From positions 993,550 to 1,057,549 of the forward strand of contig NC_132901.1 in the NCBI RefSeq assembly GCF_030463535.1: a DNA stretch of 64,000 nucleotides, read 5' to 3'. The notes under the pieces are model-generated. The model was not told the origin of the DNA. It saw only the letters and a program-made list of their open reading frames with translations, and made no database searches. Positions 45,610-58,283 of this stretch are shown in pieces. Each line of letters starts with the position of its first letter. Position 1 is the first letter of the stretch. This DNA comes from Salminus brasiliensis (taxonomy: Eukaryota > Chordata > Actinopteri > Characiformes > Bryconidae). The translations under genes were made by a program, and so were the position numbers.

Positions 45610-48600
45610 TTTATTTAACACAGAAAATGCCTAGATGAAAACATCTGGATCATCCTAATTCCACAAGGCTTACATAAACATGCATGATCTTAAGAATATC
45701 CTAATCCCTGGCCTGCTCGTCCTCCTACTCCACGTCGGTGGGCAGCTCCTCTCCAGACCTTTTCTCCACGTTCTGCTGCAGGAAGACCAGCTCTATGTTC
45801 TTGCGGTACTGGACTGCAGCTGCTGGTGTAGCTGCACCCCCCTGCTGGCCTGTGCACACCAATACATATCAATGATGATCTGTACTTTTCACTGCATCCA
45901 GACCTTCAGAGTGTGTGTTAATCTCTGGGTAATGGAGTCACTCACCTGATGGGTTCCTAACGAGGGTATGACCCCACTTCTTGAAGATCAGGAAGATCAC
46001 TGAGCAGGATATCAGCAGCAGAAGCAGCACCAGGAGCATCCTGGTGATGACTGCAGGTAGTGGAGAGTCTAAAACACATACAAAATAATCGAAGCTCATT
46101 CTACTAATATGATGATATTCTGCTTAACCATGAACTTAACACCAAGCCACGGCTTTAAAGAGCAGGTTACCTGCAACCGTGAGGGAGAGAGACTCGCTCT
46201 CAGAGGAGAAATTTCCAGTGACATTTTCTTGATTCATTCCAGATCTATTGTTTAATATTTCACTCTGAAAGGTGAGCTGGTTCTCGTAGACACAGCTGTA
46301 GTTCCCCTGGTGGGAGTCATCTGCAGCAGGGAAGAGGAAAGAGGCTGAGTGATTGACAGCTGTCTGGGAGAGGCTTCTGTTGGTCCAGGGCAGCTTGAGG
46401 TGGAAGGAGCCTTCTGGGTACTGCGGCTTAGTGGAGCATGTGATGGTGAAGCCGTGGCCTCTGAACACCGCTGATCCCTCGAAACCCCTGGACACTCTTA
46501 TGGGAGTAGAGAAAGAGATGGTGGGCTTCTCCAGGACATCTGTGAAGATCAATTACACATCCAATCACACCTTTTCCCACCAGAGCCCATTGAGAAATTC
46601 CAATTCCACACACTGGATTACCTGAACAAATCACTCCAGAATTCAAGACGGCATCTTGATTTGCAAGATCACATTCTCTGAGTGCGGCCTCAGATCCATT
46701 ACACCGGATCAGAATGTCCTCTCCAGAGCTGGATCTCTGAGACTTTCTCTGTATAGCTGCAACAGCCAAGCCACAGTCCAGCTGTCTGCACACCAAGACA
46801 GGTTCTGGAAAATGAAAGAAATTCTCACTCTCCTCCACTCGCCACTATGGAACATCTCCACTGTTCCAGCACAGCAACTGCTCCCGTCTACCAGCCTCAC
46901 ATCGTCAGGTTCTGGACAGAGAGCAGAGCGTTAGCTACCATTAACACTGAAAACATCTTTTTCTATATGTTGCGTACCTGTCCTACCTGAACAGGTGAGC
47001 CCCACAGCACTGCCACGTTTACAGGTGTCCTGCTCTCTGGTTGAGGTCCTGCAGGAATGGAGAATCTTCTCTGTGTGTTTACACTGGAACTCTGTGGTCC
47101 CGAATGGGCGGCTCCCTTCTCCAAAGAGCGCCCCCTGTAGAATTTGTGGAGTTCCACAGCCCAGCTCCAAACAGACTACCTCCGCATCCTGCCAGTCAAA
47201 GTCAGCCCCGCACACTGCGGTCCAGGACTGATGGAGCTTCACCTCCACTCTCCCAGAGCAGAGTACAGTTCTGTTCGCAAGCCTCACAGAGCCTGAAAGA
47301 ATATGAAAAAATATTACACGTTACCAGCTTCTAGTCCTCCACTGGAGGTCTAAGCAAGTCTCTTATATCTGAAATTCTTGCCGAATTTTTGGCTGAATTA
47401 CCTGAACACACAACAGCAGCGTGGTCATTGGTTTCAAAGTCATTCCATACCAAGCACTCTCTAACCGCATCGGAATATCGACATTGAATTCCAATGCTCC
47501 ATTTAGCCACACCCCTCTCTGATTCTTTCCCTGACGTTGCAACAGCAGAGCCACAGCCCAGCTGTCTGCACACCATAACGGCCACTCTCATGTCCCAGTA
47601 GACCGTTCTCACTCTCCTCCACTCTCCACCATGAAACATCTTCACTGTTCCAGCACAGCGACTGCTCTCGTCCACCAGTCTCATATCATCAGGTTCTGGA
47701 CAGAGAGCAGAGCGTTAGCGCCCAGTCACACCGGAAACACCTGGTTCAGGTTGCTTGTGTAATTCCTACCTGAACAGGTGAGTCCCACAGCATTGCCACT
47801 TGTGCAGTTCTTCTCCTCTCTGGCTGAGGTGCTGCAGGTAAGTAGATGGTTCTCCGTGCCTTCACACTGGAACTCTTTGGTCGCAAATTGGTTTTCCTTG
47901 CCTTCTAGAGGCGCCCCCTGTAGAGTCAGTGGAGGTCCACAGCCCAGCTCCCTACAGACTACCTCTGCATCCTGCCTGTCAAAGTCAGTCTCACACACTG
48001 TGGTCCAGGATGTATTGGACTTCACCTTCACTCTCCCAGAGCAGAGTCCAGCTCCGTCCACAAGCCTCACAGAGTCTGAGAGGACACACCAGGTAGGAAT
48101 ACGGTATTAACAGAAGTTCCATTTCTGGCACTTCGGTCAGAATTTAAAAGAATGTTTGAAAGTCAAGCTTCTCACCTGAGCAGATAACATCAGCAGTGAG
48201 GTTGAAGTAATTATGAGTGTTGCTTCGTTTACACTGTGAAACTCTTCGCCGTTACATAGGATGGAAACCACAGTTTCATTCCCCCCATCGTTTCTGAAAC
48301 CTCTTCTAAACGTCACCTTGACTGCATTCCCACAGTCCAGCTGTCTACACACCACCATTGCATTCCTGTAATTGAAGGTTTGACCGTCCACACTCCTCCA
48401 TTCTTCCTCATAACGGACCTCCGGTGTCCCAGAGCAGCGGGCTTCACTGTTCACCAGTCTGACCCCTGTTATCTCTAACCATAGAAGGTAGGACACAGAG
48501 GACATATGCAACCGGAAAGCCCAATCTACCACTTGACATCACTCCCACCCACCCACTCGTTAGAACTCTACTACTTCTATCACACGTAATACGTCCCACA

Positions 48601-48883
48601 TTGGGAGGGTGAGGACTGACACATGCGCCAACCAGCCAGCCACCACCTCTTTTTGAACTTCAGATGATGCATCGTCACCAGGCAACCAGTGCACTTGGAG
48701 GAAAGCACCAGGTACCCAGCTTTGATGCACCATGCTGTAGTGATGTGGAGTGAGAGGGAGGCCAATTGTGCTCTCTCCAACTCCAGCTGCTGATGGCAGG
48801 CAGAATGCCTGGGGATTTGAACCAATGAGCCTCGAATGGCTTGAGGGCATCAACATTTTGGTGGCTGGAGATACAGTGTAAGG

Positions 48884-49026
48884 CAGAGCTGCTCAATCCT
48901 GCCACCCTGAAGAGTTCAGATCCAACATAGCTAACTCTTCATTATCTGGATCAGGTGTGTTAGAATCGGGGTGGAGCTAAACTCTGCAGGGTGGTAGATC
49001 TCAAGGACCAGGATTGAGCAGCCCTG
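48884..49026. mobile_element. Short TIR element in gene B intron
   Basis: The left end AGAGCTGCTCAATCCTG and the right end CAGGATTGAGCAGCCCTG are imperfect inverted repeats around about 110 bp. It looks like a MITE. It lies between the second LDLa exon and the first SRCR exon. Confidence 0.65.
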
Positions 49027-49170
49027 GTGTAAGGGAAGTAATGGCCTGAAAGTTATTGTGGCATTTCTAATGATTCGGAATACCCTGTGCATGTTCCTCC
49101 TTAACCCAAATTTATATTATGCCCATATCTTAACCCATATCTCATATTTATGAATAAGCAGAGGTCTTAC

Positions 49171-49295
49171 CACAGTTTTCTTCATCACTGTTGTCAGGGC
49201 AGTCACTGTCACCATCGCATTGCCAGTGCATGGGAATACACTGTTGTCTGGTCTTGCACAGAAATCTTCCATATTCACATTGCTTCATGTGACTG
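49171..49295 (-). CDS. LDLa domain exon 2 of gene B
   Basis: It encodes one LDL-receptor class A repeat: [16 protein letters not shown], then [16 protein letters not shown], with the usual six Cys and the acidic calcium-binding cluster. The donor GTAAGACC is good. The acceptor is taken at AACTGCAG/CAGTC and needs incoming phase 2, which the upstream LDLa exon does not supply. Confidence 0.75.
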
Positions 49296-50311
49296 CTGCA
49301 GTTACAACAACACTGTTTTAAAAATCTACATGAATTATTTAATTATTAATATTTTGTTTTCTCAGTTTTTTCACTTTCTAACTTTACAAAGCTTAAAAGG
49401 TCAGATCATACAAAGATATGCCCGTTATTGAAGTTCCACTGGTTCCATACTGGCACGGATTGCTTGGACCCCAAATGTTTGCCAATAGCCTGAAGAAAAA
49501 TGATCTAAAGCAACATGACTGAATGTCCAAAAAAGGAAACGACTCCACGGATAAGGAAACACGGCTCTTTTAAAGCTCCCCTCGGCCCGAATGAAAGTTG
49601 GCATAATAAGGACTGCGACCTGCTCTTGAGGAGTGGATTTCCCCCTTTGCATTTCCTGCTGGTGCACATTTCCTGCTGGTATTTTGCCCCTGGTTCAGTC
49701 AGAGAGTTCAACCTCACTTCCGCAGTGACTGGCTTATCTAGATGATGTTTTAGATGATGAGGCCGCGGGTGAGGTTTGAGCAATGCTGCACCATAAAAGG
49801 ACACCCCTCCACTCCTGTACCAACTAAGCCTTCCTACTGGATCCTTGCTGAAATATGACACTTTCCTTTGCCTTTCTGGTACGAGTGTAACGTAGTGGTT
49901 GGGGCAGGCTGCAAGTGCATAGGGACTTTATCGGGGATAAGGTGAAACTCATGGTCAGGACATGCAGGGGTCAAAACACAGGCAGGGAGGCAGGTACATG
50001 GTAGGCAATTCCATACTCCAAGTGTCAAACCAAACCGAGGTGCTTTTGAGGAGAGTCATAATCAGTCCCCTAATTAACAGCACCTGTGTGCTTGGAGTTT
50101 CAGGTGAGGGGCGGAGCTTATGAGCAGCTCTGTTTTCTCTCTGTTTGCTCATAAGCTCTGATAAGACTCATAAGTCCAGATCTTGGCCACCTCAATGGGA
50201 ACATGCCCTTCCCCTTCATGCTTAGTCCAAACTGACCACCAACAGCAAATAACACAGATGGAATAAAATTTAATCCTAGTAATGTTTATGACGTAAAGAT
50301 GTGTTATTGAC
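49296..50311 (-). other. Gene B intron between LDLa exons
   Basis: No exon is recognised, although the phase mismatch between the flanking LDLa exons leaves room for one that was missed. Open frames here show no SRCR or LDLa pattern. Confidence 0.5.
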
Positions 50312-50434
50312 TTTGACAGTTTACTTCATCACTTTTGTCGGGGCAGTCTGAATCACCATCACATCGCCAGATCAATGGAATACATATCCCATTCCTGCAC
50401 TGAAACTGTCCAGTTTTGCAGTCCGTGTCGGTGT
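50312..50434 (-). CDS. LDLa domain exon 1 of gene B
   Basis: It encodes [16 protein letters not shown] and [16 protein letters not shown], a complete LDLa repeat with six Cys. 123 nt, phase 1 to 1 using the weak donor AAA/GTCAAT; a stronger donor GTAAAC lies 10 bases upstream but would remove the last Cys. Confidence 0.8.
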
Positions 50435-51128
50435 CTGCAATGGATGCAATTAATAATAATTAATAATGGAATTAATAGAAATGTAATTTTGTAATCCCCC
50501 CCCCCCCCCTTGGCTGAAATGCTTTCAGTTAGACGTTCCTATAATGATCTATCAGTCTCTGACATCAAATGGGAGAGAGTGTTTCCTACTCCTTCATGCA
50601 GATGTCTTTCAGCTGTAGGACTTCTTTACTCATCTCGTGGTTCGGCTTCTGGGCTGAACCTGCTAGGACCTGGCTACATTGGTCAGTTGCACTTGTAAAT
50701 GATGTAGTGGGCAGTGGAATGGCTGATTTCTGAATGGTATCTGTTTTCAAACATTTCATACATCCTTCTTTCTAAAGGCTTCAGATAGCTCTTTGGATCT
50801 GGCCATGGTGATCTTCACCACTGACCACACTAAATGTGGCTTACATGTGGCTTAGTGCTAACAACCACAAAAGAACATCATTACTAATGAAGCTTTAGCT
50901 GCTTTTCCACTGACCCCTGCAGCTCATGTCCATCTGACCTGGACACTCCCACCTGAGCAGGCGTTAAGGGTGTGTCTTGGCCTGCTCTGACAGTGAGTGA
51001 GAACTTCTACTGTAAGGTAAAGCCAGTCTGTCCAGCACTGCTACTGCCCGAGTCCTACCTGCAGTGGAGCAGATGAGCATCAGTACCACAGCTGTTAGCA
51101 TGACTGCTGGAGGCTGGTAGTCCATCAT

Positions 51129-51180
51129 CTACAGTCCAGCGACTCTGTAGATCTGGATGAGACAAGTGTGTCCCCTTGAC

Positions 51181-51220
<40 letters not shown>

Positions 51221-52645
51221 TGTTTGAGCACATGACTGTGCTTACTTTTGCATTTCTTTAAAAGATTTTAATCTGAGTCTTACTCCAACACACACACATA
51301 CAAACACACACACACACACACAAATTTACGCAATAATGGGCCAACGCTGCAGAAAATGCATGTAGACATACAGCACACACATACAGTTCAGTGCTGATAT
51401 TATTATTATTATTATTATTATTAATAAAATTATTATTTTATTATTTGATTAGTTTGAAAGAAAAACACAGACATTAACCCCTGCACTGCATTTGTATCTG
51501 TGTAATGTGCTGCAGTTAGGATGATGTAAAGGCCATGTGACTATTGTTATTCTTCTGTGATTATTAATAGAATGTTTTATTTCTGTACTTATAAAACCAA
51601 CAACTTTATTTCACTGCTTTTAGATAAAAAGGTAAACATCCCCAGAACCTGCATATTGCTCACCCCCCCCCCCTTAATTTATGTACAGCCAGTGCAGTAA
51701 CACCAATCTTATTTGACATCAGAAGCTTTATTGCAAAATAAAGATGCAGGGCAACACGTTCTCAACAAAGCTAAAAAGATAAAACAGACAAACAACTACA
51801 ACAGCTGTGATGTTTGATGATGATTATATATGTAAAATTAAAAGATTGTTGGATAACAGGGTAGTGGAAGGGGTTGGCTATCGTGATGGTGTGACACAGG
51901 AGGATAAACAGGATTACGATCGATTTTTATTCAAACAAAAGATGGAAAAAGTGAAGGATGATGGATGTTTGACAAAGGTAAATGGACAAAGGATAGATGG
52001 TTTTATCAACAAATGATGCAAAAATACTGAAATCAGCAAAAATAAAGAAACAATACAACAAATGGAATTAAGATAAATTAAATAAACCAAGGAAAAGCAA
52101 TCAATCAATCAATCAATCTAACAAAAGAAGACAAATGGATGAGGTAATAATTAATCAAACAGTTACATAATTACACATCTAAGAAATAGTACAATGGAAG
52201 AACCTTTTAAACTTTGCATGGAGTTCTCCACCTGCTCCCCTGGGACCTTCCAACAATACAGGTTATATTATATCAGGACTACCAGCACACCTGAGCAGAA
52301 GACCCTATGTGGTGGTATGGTGACCTTTTCAATTGATCAGTTACTAAATAGTTTTGACCAGAAGATGGACGATAGGTCCCCCCTTTAAGTCTTGGTTCCT
52401 CCCGAGGTTTCCCAGTTGTTCCTCACCCATTTCTCCTTTGGCTTGCTTCCGTAATCTGATTCCTAGATGACTGCAAAGCTGCTTTTTGAAAACGTTGGTG
52501 ATAAAAAGTGATTTACAAAAACATCTGATTTGAAATTTCCCCAAACCTCCAGATTCAGCTTTGAACCCAAACAAACCTTAGAAGAGCTGTGACTTGTTAG
52601 ACTCGTTGAACAAAAACCCTAAACCTTAACTCTCTCACCATCAGC
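51129..52645. other. Spacer between genes B and C
   Basis: A GT run (about 51187-51218), CA runs (about 51287-51322) and ATT triplets (51398-51422) are seen. An AATAAA on the minus strand (51732-51727) is the likely polyadenylation signal of gene C. The same GAAGCTTTATTGCAAAAT block occurs after gene E (61549-61566). The open frame at 51807-52016 matches nothing recognised. Confidence 0.65.
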
Positions 52646-55600
52646 CTAATTCCTGGCCTGCACCTCCTCTTCCTCCTGCTCCAAGTCTGTGGGCAGCTCC
52701 CTCTCCACGTTCTGCTGCAGGGAGACCAGCTCTATGTTCTTGTGGTACTGGACCGCAGCTGCTGCTGCTGCCCCCTCCTGCTGGCCTGTGCACAGCAATG
52801 CATCACAATGATGAGCCCGACCACCATGACCTTTACCTGACCTCCTGAACTCCTACCAGCACACTTCTGCACATCTTCACTGCATCCAGACCTTCAGAGT
52901 GTGTGTTAATCTCCAGGTAATGGAGCCACTCACCTGATGGGTTCCTAACGAGGGTATGACCCCACTTCTTAAAGATCAGGAAGATCACTGAGCAGGATAT
53001 CAGCAACAGAAGCGGCACCAGGAGCATCCTGGTGATGACTGCAGGTAGTGGAGAGTCTGGAACACATTTTTGAAGCACATTCTAATAATATGATGATATT
53101 CTGCTTAACCATGAACTTAACACCAAGCCACGGCTTTAAAGAGCAGGTTACCTGCAACCGTGAGGGCGAGAGACTCGCTCTCAGAGGAGAAATTTCCAGT
53201 GACATTTTCTTGATTCATTCCAGATATATTGTTTAATATTTCACTCTGAAAGGTGAGCTGGTTCTCGTAGACACAGCTGTAGTTCCCCTGGTGGGAGTCA
53301 TCTGCAGCAGGGAAGAGGAAAGAGGCTGAGTGATTGACAGCTGTCTGGGAGAGGCTTCTGTTGGTCCAGGGCAGTTTGAGGTAGAAGGAGCCACCTGGGA
53401 ACTGTGGCTTAGTGAAGCAGGTGATGGTGAAGCTGTGGCCCCTGAACACCTCTGATCTCTCGAGACCCCTGGACACTCTTATGGGAGTAGAGAAAGAGAT
53501 GGTGGGCTTCTCCAGGACATCTGAGAAAAAACAGGAGATCTCATTCATCATTCAGTCACAGTTTAGCTCAGAGCTCTACAGGAAAATCAGTCTCATGTCC
53601 TGAATCACCTGAACAGATCACTCCAGCGTTGATCGTATACAACGTATTGTTGTAACTTATACATTTCCTCAGTTCAGATTCAGAACCACGACAGTAAATC
53701 CCAATATCCCACTCACTCCTCTTTCTCTTAGACTTTCTGATTGTCGCTGCAACAGCAGAGCCACAGTCCAGCTGTCTGCACACCACAGAAGCATCAGTAA
53801 TGGTCCAATAATCTTCATTCACTTTCCTCCACTCTCCACTGTGGAATACCTCCACTGTTCCAGCACAGCGACTGCCCAAGTCCACCAATTTCACATCACT
53901 GGGGCCTGGACAGAGAAGAGAGTAAAACATTCCCTGCATTGGTGACAATCAACTCAAGAAACATCCAATCAGGCATTTTGTGAAATTCCTACCTGAACAG
54001 GTGAGTCCCACAGCACTGCCATGTGTGCAGGTGTGCTCCTCGCTGGTTGAGGTCCTGCAGGTACGGAGACTTCTCTCTGTGCCTTTACACTGGAACGTTC
54101 TGATCCCAAATGGGTGGCTCCTTTCTCCAACGAGCGCTGCCTGTAGAGTTTGTGGAATCCCACAGCCCAGCTCCCTACAGGCTACCTCCGCATCCTGCCA
54201 GTCAAAGTCAGTCTCGCATACTGTGGTCCAGGATTGGTAAGTCTTCACCTCCACTCTCCCGGAGCAGAGTCCAGCTCCGTCCACGAGCTGCACAGAATCT
54301 GAGGGAACAATCAGGACAATTCAAATATTTAAAAATGTCCCATCAAATCAAGGATATTCCATGAACAGGCAAAAATTGGACACATAGACGATCTACTCAT
54401 CTTGCACTTTTTCTTTTCTTCTTTTTTGGATGCTCTAATTAAGCCCCCAAGATGTATCCCACCAAGACTATGTCTTGCTGTTCATGCCAACAAATGTAAT
54501 CAAAGCTCATTTTTTATTAGTCGAATTACCTGAACAGGTCACTTCAGCACAAAACTCGGAAAGCTGATAAGGCCTAAACCTGCATTTCCTCACTGCATGT
54601 TCAGTGCCCTCACAGTCAAGCTCAACGCCCCATCCAGTTCCATCTCCCCCACACTTTCTCCATGAAGCTGCAACAGAAGAGCCACAGTCCAGCTGTCTGC
54701 ACACCACAACAGCTTCTCTGATGGACCATCCATCCGTCCGCACTTTCCGCCACTCTCCACTATGAAACATCTCCACTTTCCCGGCGCAGCGACTGCTCCC
54801 ATCCATCAGTCTCACATCACGTGGTGCTGGACAGAGTAAAAATCCATTCTCACAGGAAACCCATCATATCAGAGCTTCGTTAAACCACTTTTCCACTGTA
54901 ATTCCTACCTGAACAGATGAGTCCCACAGCACTGCCACGTATACAGCTGTCCTGCTCTCTGGTTGAGGTCCTGCAGGTAAGTAGACACTTCTCCGTGCCT
55001 TTACACTGGAACTCTCGGGTCCCAAATGGGTGTTTCCCTTCTCCAAAGAGAGCCCCTTGTAGAGTCAGTGGAGGTCCACAGACCAGCTCCCTACAGACTA
55101 CCTCCGCGTCCTGCCAGTCAAAGTCAGCCTCACACACTGTGGTCCAGGTTGTATCGGACTTCACCTCCACTCTCCCAGAGCAGAGTCCAGTTCCGTTCAC
55201 AAGCCTCACAGAGTCTGCAAACAGTGTACCATTATGGACATCAGATTTAAATGCTATGAACATCCATACCTACAACCCTTCAACCTTTCAAGTATGATTT
55301 GGCTTGACCTACCGTCCTTTAAGATACATGAGAGACAAGACTCTATCCTGGAGTCCAAGGGTTGGAATCAATCACCCTCATCAAACAGGCCTGCTACAAC
55401 ATTGCTTAAATCTATCTTTCATTTCCTGAATTACCTGAACAGATCACTCGGCCATGGAACAAAAGGGGCGGATTCAAATACATCCTGCACTCCCTCAGTG
55501 CAGACTCGTGTGTCTTGCACCTAATTTGAGCAGCCAATGTGGTCTTATTTTCCTTAAGCTTTCCCCATGGAGCTGCAACTGCCGAGCCACAATCCAGCTG

Positions 55601-56679
55601 TCTGCACACCACATCTGCTTCGTTTAGGAACCATTCATGGGCAGAAACTCTCCTCCACTCGCCACTATGGAACATCTCCACTGTTCCTGCACACTGACTG
55701 CTCCCGTCCACCAGTCTCACATCGTCAGGTTCTGGACAGAGAGTAGCACGTTAGCTACCATTCACACTGAAAACACCTGGTTCTATATGTTGCGTACCTG
55801 TCCTACCTGAACAGGTGAGCCCCACAGCACTGCCACGTGTACAGGTGTCCTCCTCTCTGGCTGAGGTGCTGCAGGTACGGAGACTCTTCTCTGTGCCTTT
55901 ACACTGGAACTCTGTGGTCCCGAATGGGCGGCTCCCTTCTCCAAAGAGCGCCCCCTGTAGAGTTAGTGGAGGTCCACAGCCCAGCTCCCTACAGATTACC
56001 TCCGCATCCTGCCAGTCAAAGTCTGCCTCACATACTGTGGTCCAGGACTGATGGAGCTTCACCTCCACTCTCCCAGAGCAGAGTCCAGCTCCGTCCACAA
56101 GCCTCACAGAGTCTACGAGAACATTCAAGACAGTGTAGAGTAAGAGTAAGTACCAACTGACACGTTCATAAACATCACAATCTGGTCAGTTTAACCCCTT
56201 ACCTGAGCAGGTGATGACTGTTGTGAGGCTTGTGTTATATTCAAAGCTGCTTTGTTCGCACTGTGAAACAGCCGATTCGTTTCCTTTACACCAGATCGAA
56301 ATCACAACTTCTTTTCTGAAGTCCGTCCTCATAGTAACACTGACCGTATTTCCACAGTCCAGCTCTCTACACATCACCATTGCATTAATATAGTCTATTT
56401 CCTCACTGTCCACTCTACTCCACTGTCCCTCATAAAGGACCTCTGGTGTCCCAGAGCAATGGTCGTGACCGCCCACCAGTCTGACCCCAGTCATCTCTAA
56501 CCAGACACAGAAGAGAAGACAGACATGAAAGACACCTTCTCAACATGAAACACTAAAAGACCTGGAATCCTATTTGAAGTCAGGCTGCTACGACAGCAAG
56601 TCCTACCTGCAGTGGAGCAGATGACCATCAGTATTACAGCAGTTAGCACAGCTGCTGGGGGCTGGATGTCTATCATCAT
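52646..56679 (-). CDS. SRCR gene C: SP-7 SRCR-Ig-TM receptor
   Basis: Intact member of the family. Exons in gene order: 56679-56607 signal peptide (two ATGs, then AAVLTAVILMVICSTAG); SRCR 56496-56203, 56112-55807, 55731-55435, 55214-54909, 54826-54530, 54298-53993 and 53905-53609; Ig 53520-53152; membrane 53056-52934; tail 52785-52646. Lengths are 294, then 306/297 three times, then 369, 123 and 140. All junctions are phase 1 and the sum is 935 codons plus stop. Domain order is gamma-(alpha-beta)x3-Ig-TM. Alpha has 8 Cys and the CETDFDWQDAEV block; beta has RCAGTVEMFHSGEW and VVCRQLDCG. The tail is QYHKNIELVSLQQN followed by a Glu-rich end. Introns between the Ig and membrane exons are nearly identical to those of gene B, showing recent duplication or conversion. 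It is probably a cell-surface receptor; the ligand is unknown. Confidence 0.9.
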
Positions 56680-57718
56680 CTACAGTCCAGCGTCTCTGCA
56701 GGTCTGGATGAGACCAGTGTGTCCGCTTGACTGCTGGAGAGCATGTGATTGCGTGGACTCATATGAGTGTATGTGTCTGAGCTCCTAAATGTGCTTACTT
56801 GTGATTTGAAGATGTTAATCTACTTGCTGCTCATGTGACATCTTCCTTGCGCAATGCCGGACCATCACTGCTGGAGATGCATGCAATCATACCATAAACA
56901 AACCCATACACACACCCATGGCTCCCAGTTTGATGACTATAGCCAGGCTGCCTGAAAAAGCCCAGAGAGCAACACCACCAACACTCCACACTCAGAGAAA
57001 TCAGAGTTGATTCCCCATTCAGGCAGGAATGCCATTGCTATACCAATGAGAACTGCGGGAAGTTGCTCAGATTGACCCATTTGGGAGGGAGCAGCATGTC
57101 TACCATTGCCAGCACTCATGCATATTCTCCAGAGAAGTTTCCAAATCCCCAAACGTTCTTATGGCCAACTTACCTTGGCTGTTCTAGTGATGGGTTATTG
57201 AGCACAAGGTTGTGGGTTTGAAACCCAGGCCCATTCAGCTGCCACTGTTGAGCCCCTAAGCAAGGCCCTTAACACTCACTGCACCAGGGAGTGCTTTAGC
57301 ATGGATGACACTGCACCTCGACACTGACACCTTCTAAGCTGGGATATGCAAATTTCATTTCCTGTTGATGTTTTTTTAAAGAAAGACTCAGGACCATAAA
57401 AGCAAATAAGTACAAGCGGACTAATATAAGAAGAACACAGCTGCAATGGTTTTACCGGAATAACAAGATTTATTGATTTTAGCAGAACAGAAATCTGAGA
57501 ATAGTAGGAGGAACTGTACTGATGTCATTTCAGTTTTAAGTGATACAGAAAAATGGTATAAATACAATATGTTTTTAAGTGTATACAATATTTCCTATCA
57601 TAATAAGTGCAACGAGAGTCAAAAAGGCATGAATTGTAAGATGTAAGACCTAATATATCTGTTTAAATTCAGCAGTGAACAGTAAAACATTGTTCACACA
57701 TAATAAAGAACTACATAC
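56680..57718. other. Region upstream of gene C
   Basis: It contains a SINE-like element (57180-57370). The remaining sequence shows no exon. A TTTATT at about 57468 could be a leftover polyadenylation site from the lost 3' part of gene D. Confidence 0.6.
57180..57370 (+). mobile_element. tRNA-derived SINE-like element
   Basis: It has GAGCACAAGGTTGTGGGTTT then GAAACCC, close to a polymerase III B box, followed by CAGCTGCCACTGTTGAGCCC and GCAAGGCCCTTAACACTCAC, and ends with AAGCTGGGATATGCAAA. This matches a SINE type common in fish genomes from memory; the family was not checked. Confidence 0.65.
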
Positions 57719-58283
57719 ATACATAAAAACTGAATACTGAACCATATACGAACTGAATACTGAACCATATACGAACTGAATACTGAACCATATACAAACT
57801 GAATACTGAACCATATACAAACTGAATACTGAACCACAAATGAAATGAATGCTGAACTACATACAAACTGAATACTGAACCACATATGAACTAAATTCTG
57901 AACTATATACGAACTGAATACTGAACCATATATGACCTGAATACTGAATTATATACAAACTGAATTCTGAACCACATACAAACTGAATACTGAACCATAT
58001 ACAAACTGAATTCTGAACCACAAACGAACTGAATACTGAACCATATACGAACTGAATTCTGAACCACAAACGAACTGAATACTGAACCATATACGAACTG
58101 AATTCTGAATCATTTACAAACTGAATTATGAACCACATACGAACTGAATACTGAACCACATATAAGATGAATATTGAACCACAAACAAATTGAATACTGA
58201 ACCACATATGAACTCAATAATGAATAACATACAAACTGAATACTGAACCATATACGACCTGAATACTGAACCACATACGAACT
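57719..58283. repeat. 23-bp satellite, block 1
   Basis: About 24 units of TGAATACTGAACCATATACGAAC type occur with small changes. It ends exactly where the alpha SRCR exon of gene D is cut off. Long minus-strand open frames (VQYSVCIWFSIQF repeats) are due to the repeat. A second block is at 61026-61395. Confidence 0.95.

Larger units (their letters stand above)
45725..51128 (-). pseudogene. SRCR gene B: LDLa2-SRCR5-Ig-TM, frame-broken
   Basis: Same family as gene A, opposite strand. Exons in gene order: 51128-51059 signal peptide; 50434-50312 LDLa ([13 protein letters not shown]); 49295-49171 LDLa ([16 protein letters not shown]); SRCR 48474-48176, 48075-47770, 47695-47402, 47292-46987 and 46911-46622; Ig 46539-46171; membrane 46068-45946; tail 45849-45725. 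Three defects are seen. The second LDLa exon (125 nt) does not fit the phase of the first. SRCR 1 (299 nt) has a frameshift near 48243, before its penultimate Cys. SRCR 5 (290 nt) has a frameshift near 46815. All other exons are intact and phase 1 to 1. It is either a decaying pseudogene or a gene whose broken exons are skipped; assembly error is also possible. The tail lacks the YEII motif of gene A (QYRKNIEL). AATAAA is at 45615-45610. Confidence 0.75.

Noticed and set aside
51807-52016. 69-codon + frame between SRCR genes B and C
   Set aside because: Short, not recognised, and in the likely 3' flank of gene C; no evidence that it is a gene.
57180-57260. Possible tRNA gene (B-box-like sequence)
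   Set aside because: No complete cloverleaf is seen, and the downstream sequence fits a SINE body.
57857-58207. Minus-strand frame with VQYSVCIWFSIQF-type repeats
   Set aside because: Translation of the 23-bp satellite. It appears fused to SRCR sequence only because the satellite cuts the gene D exon.
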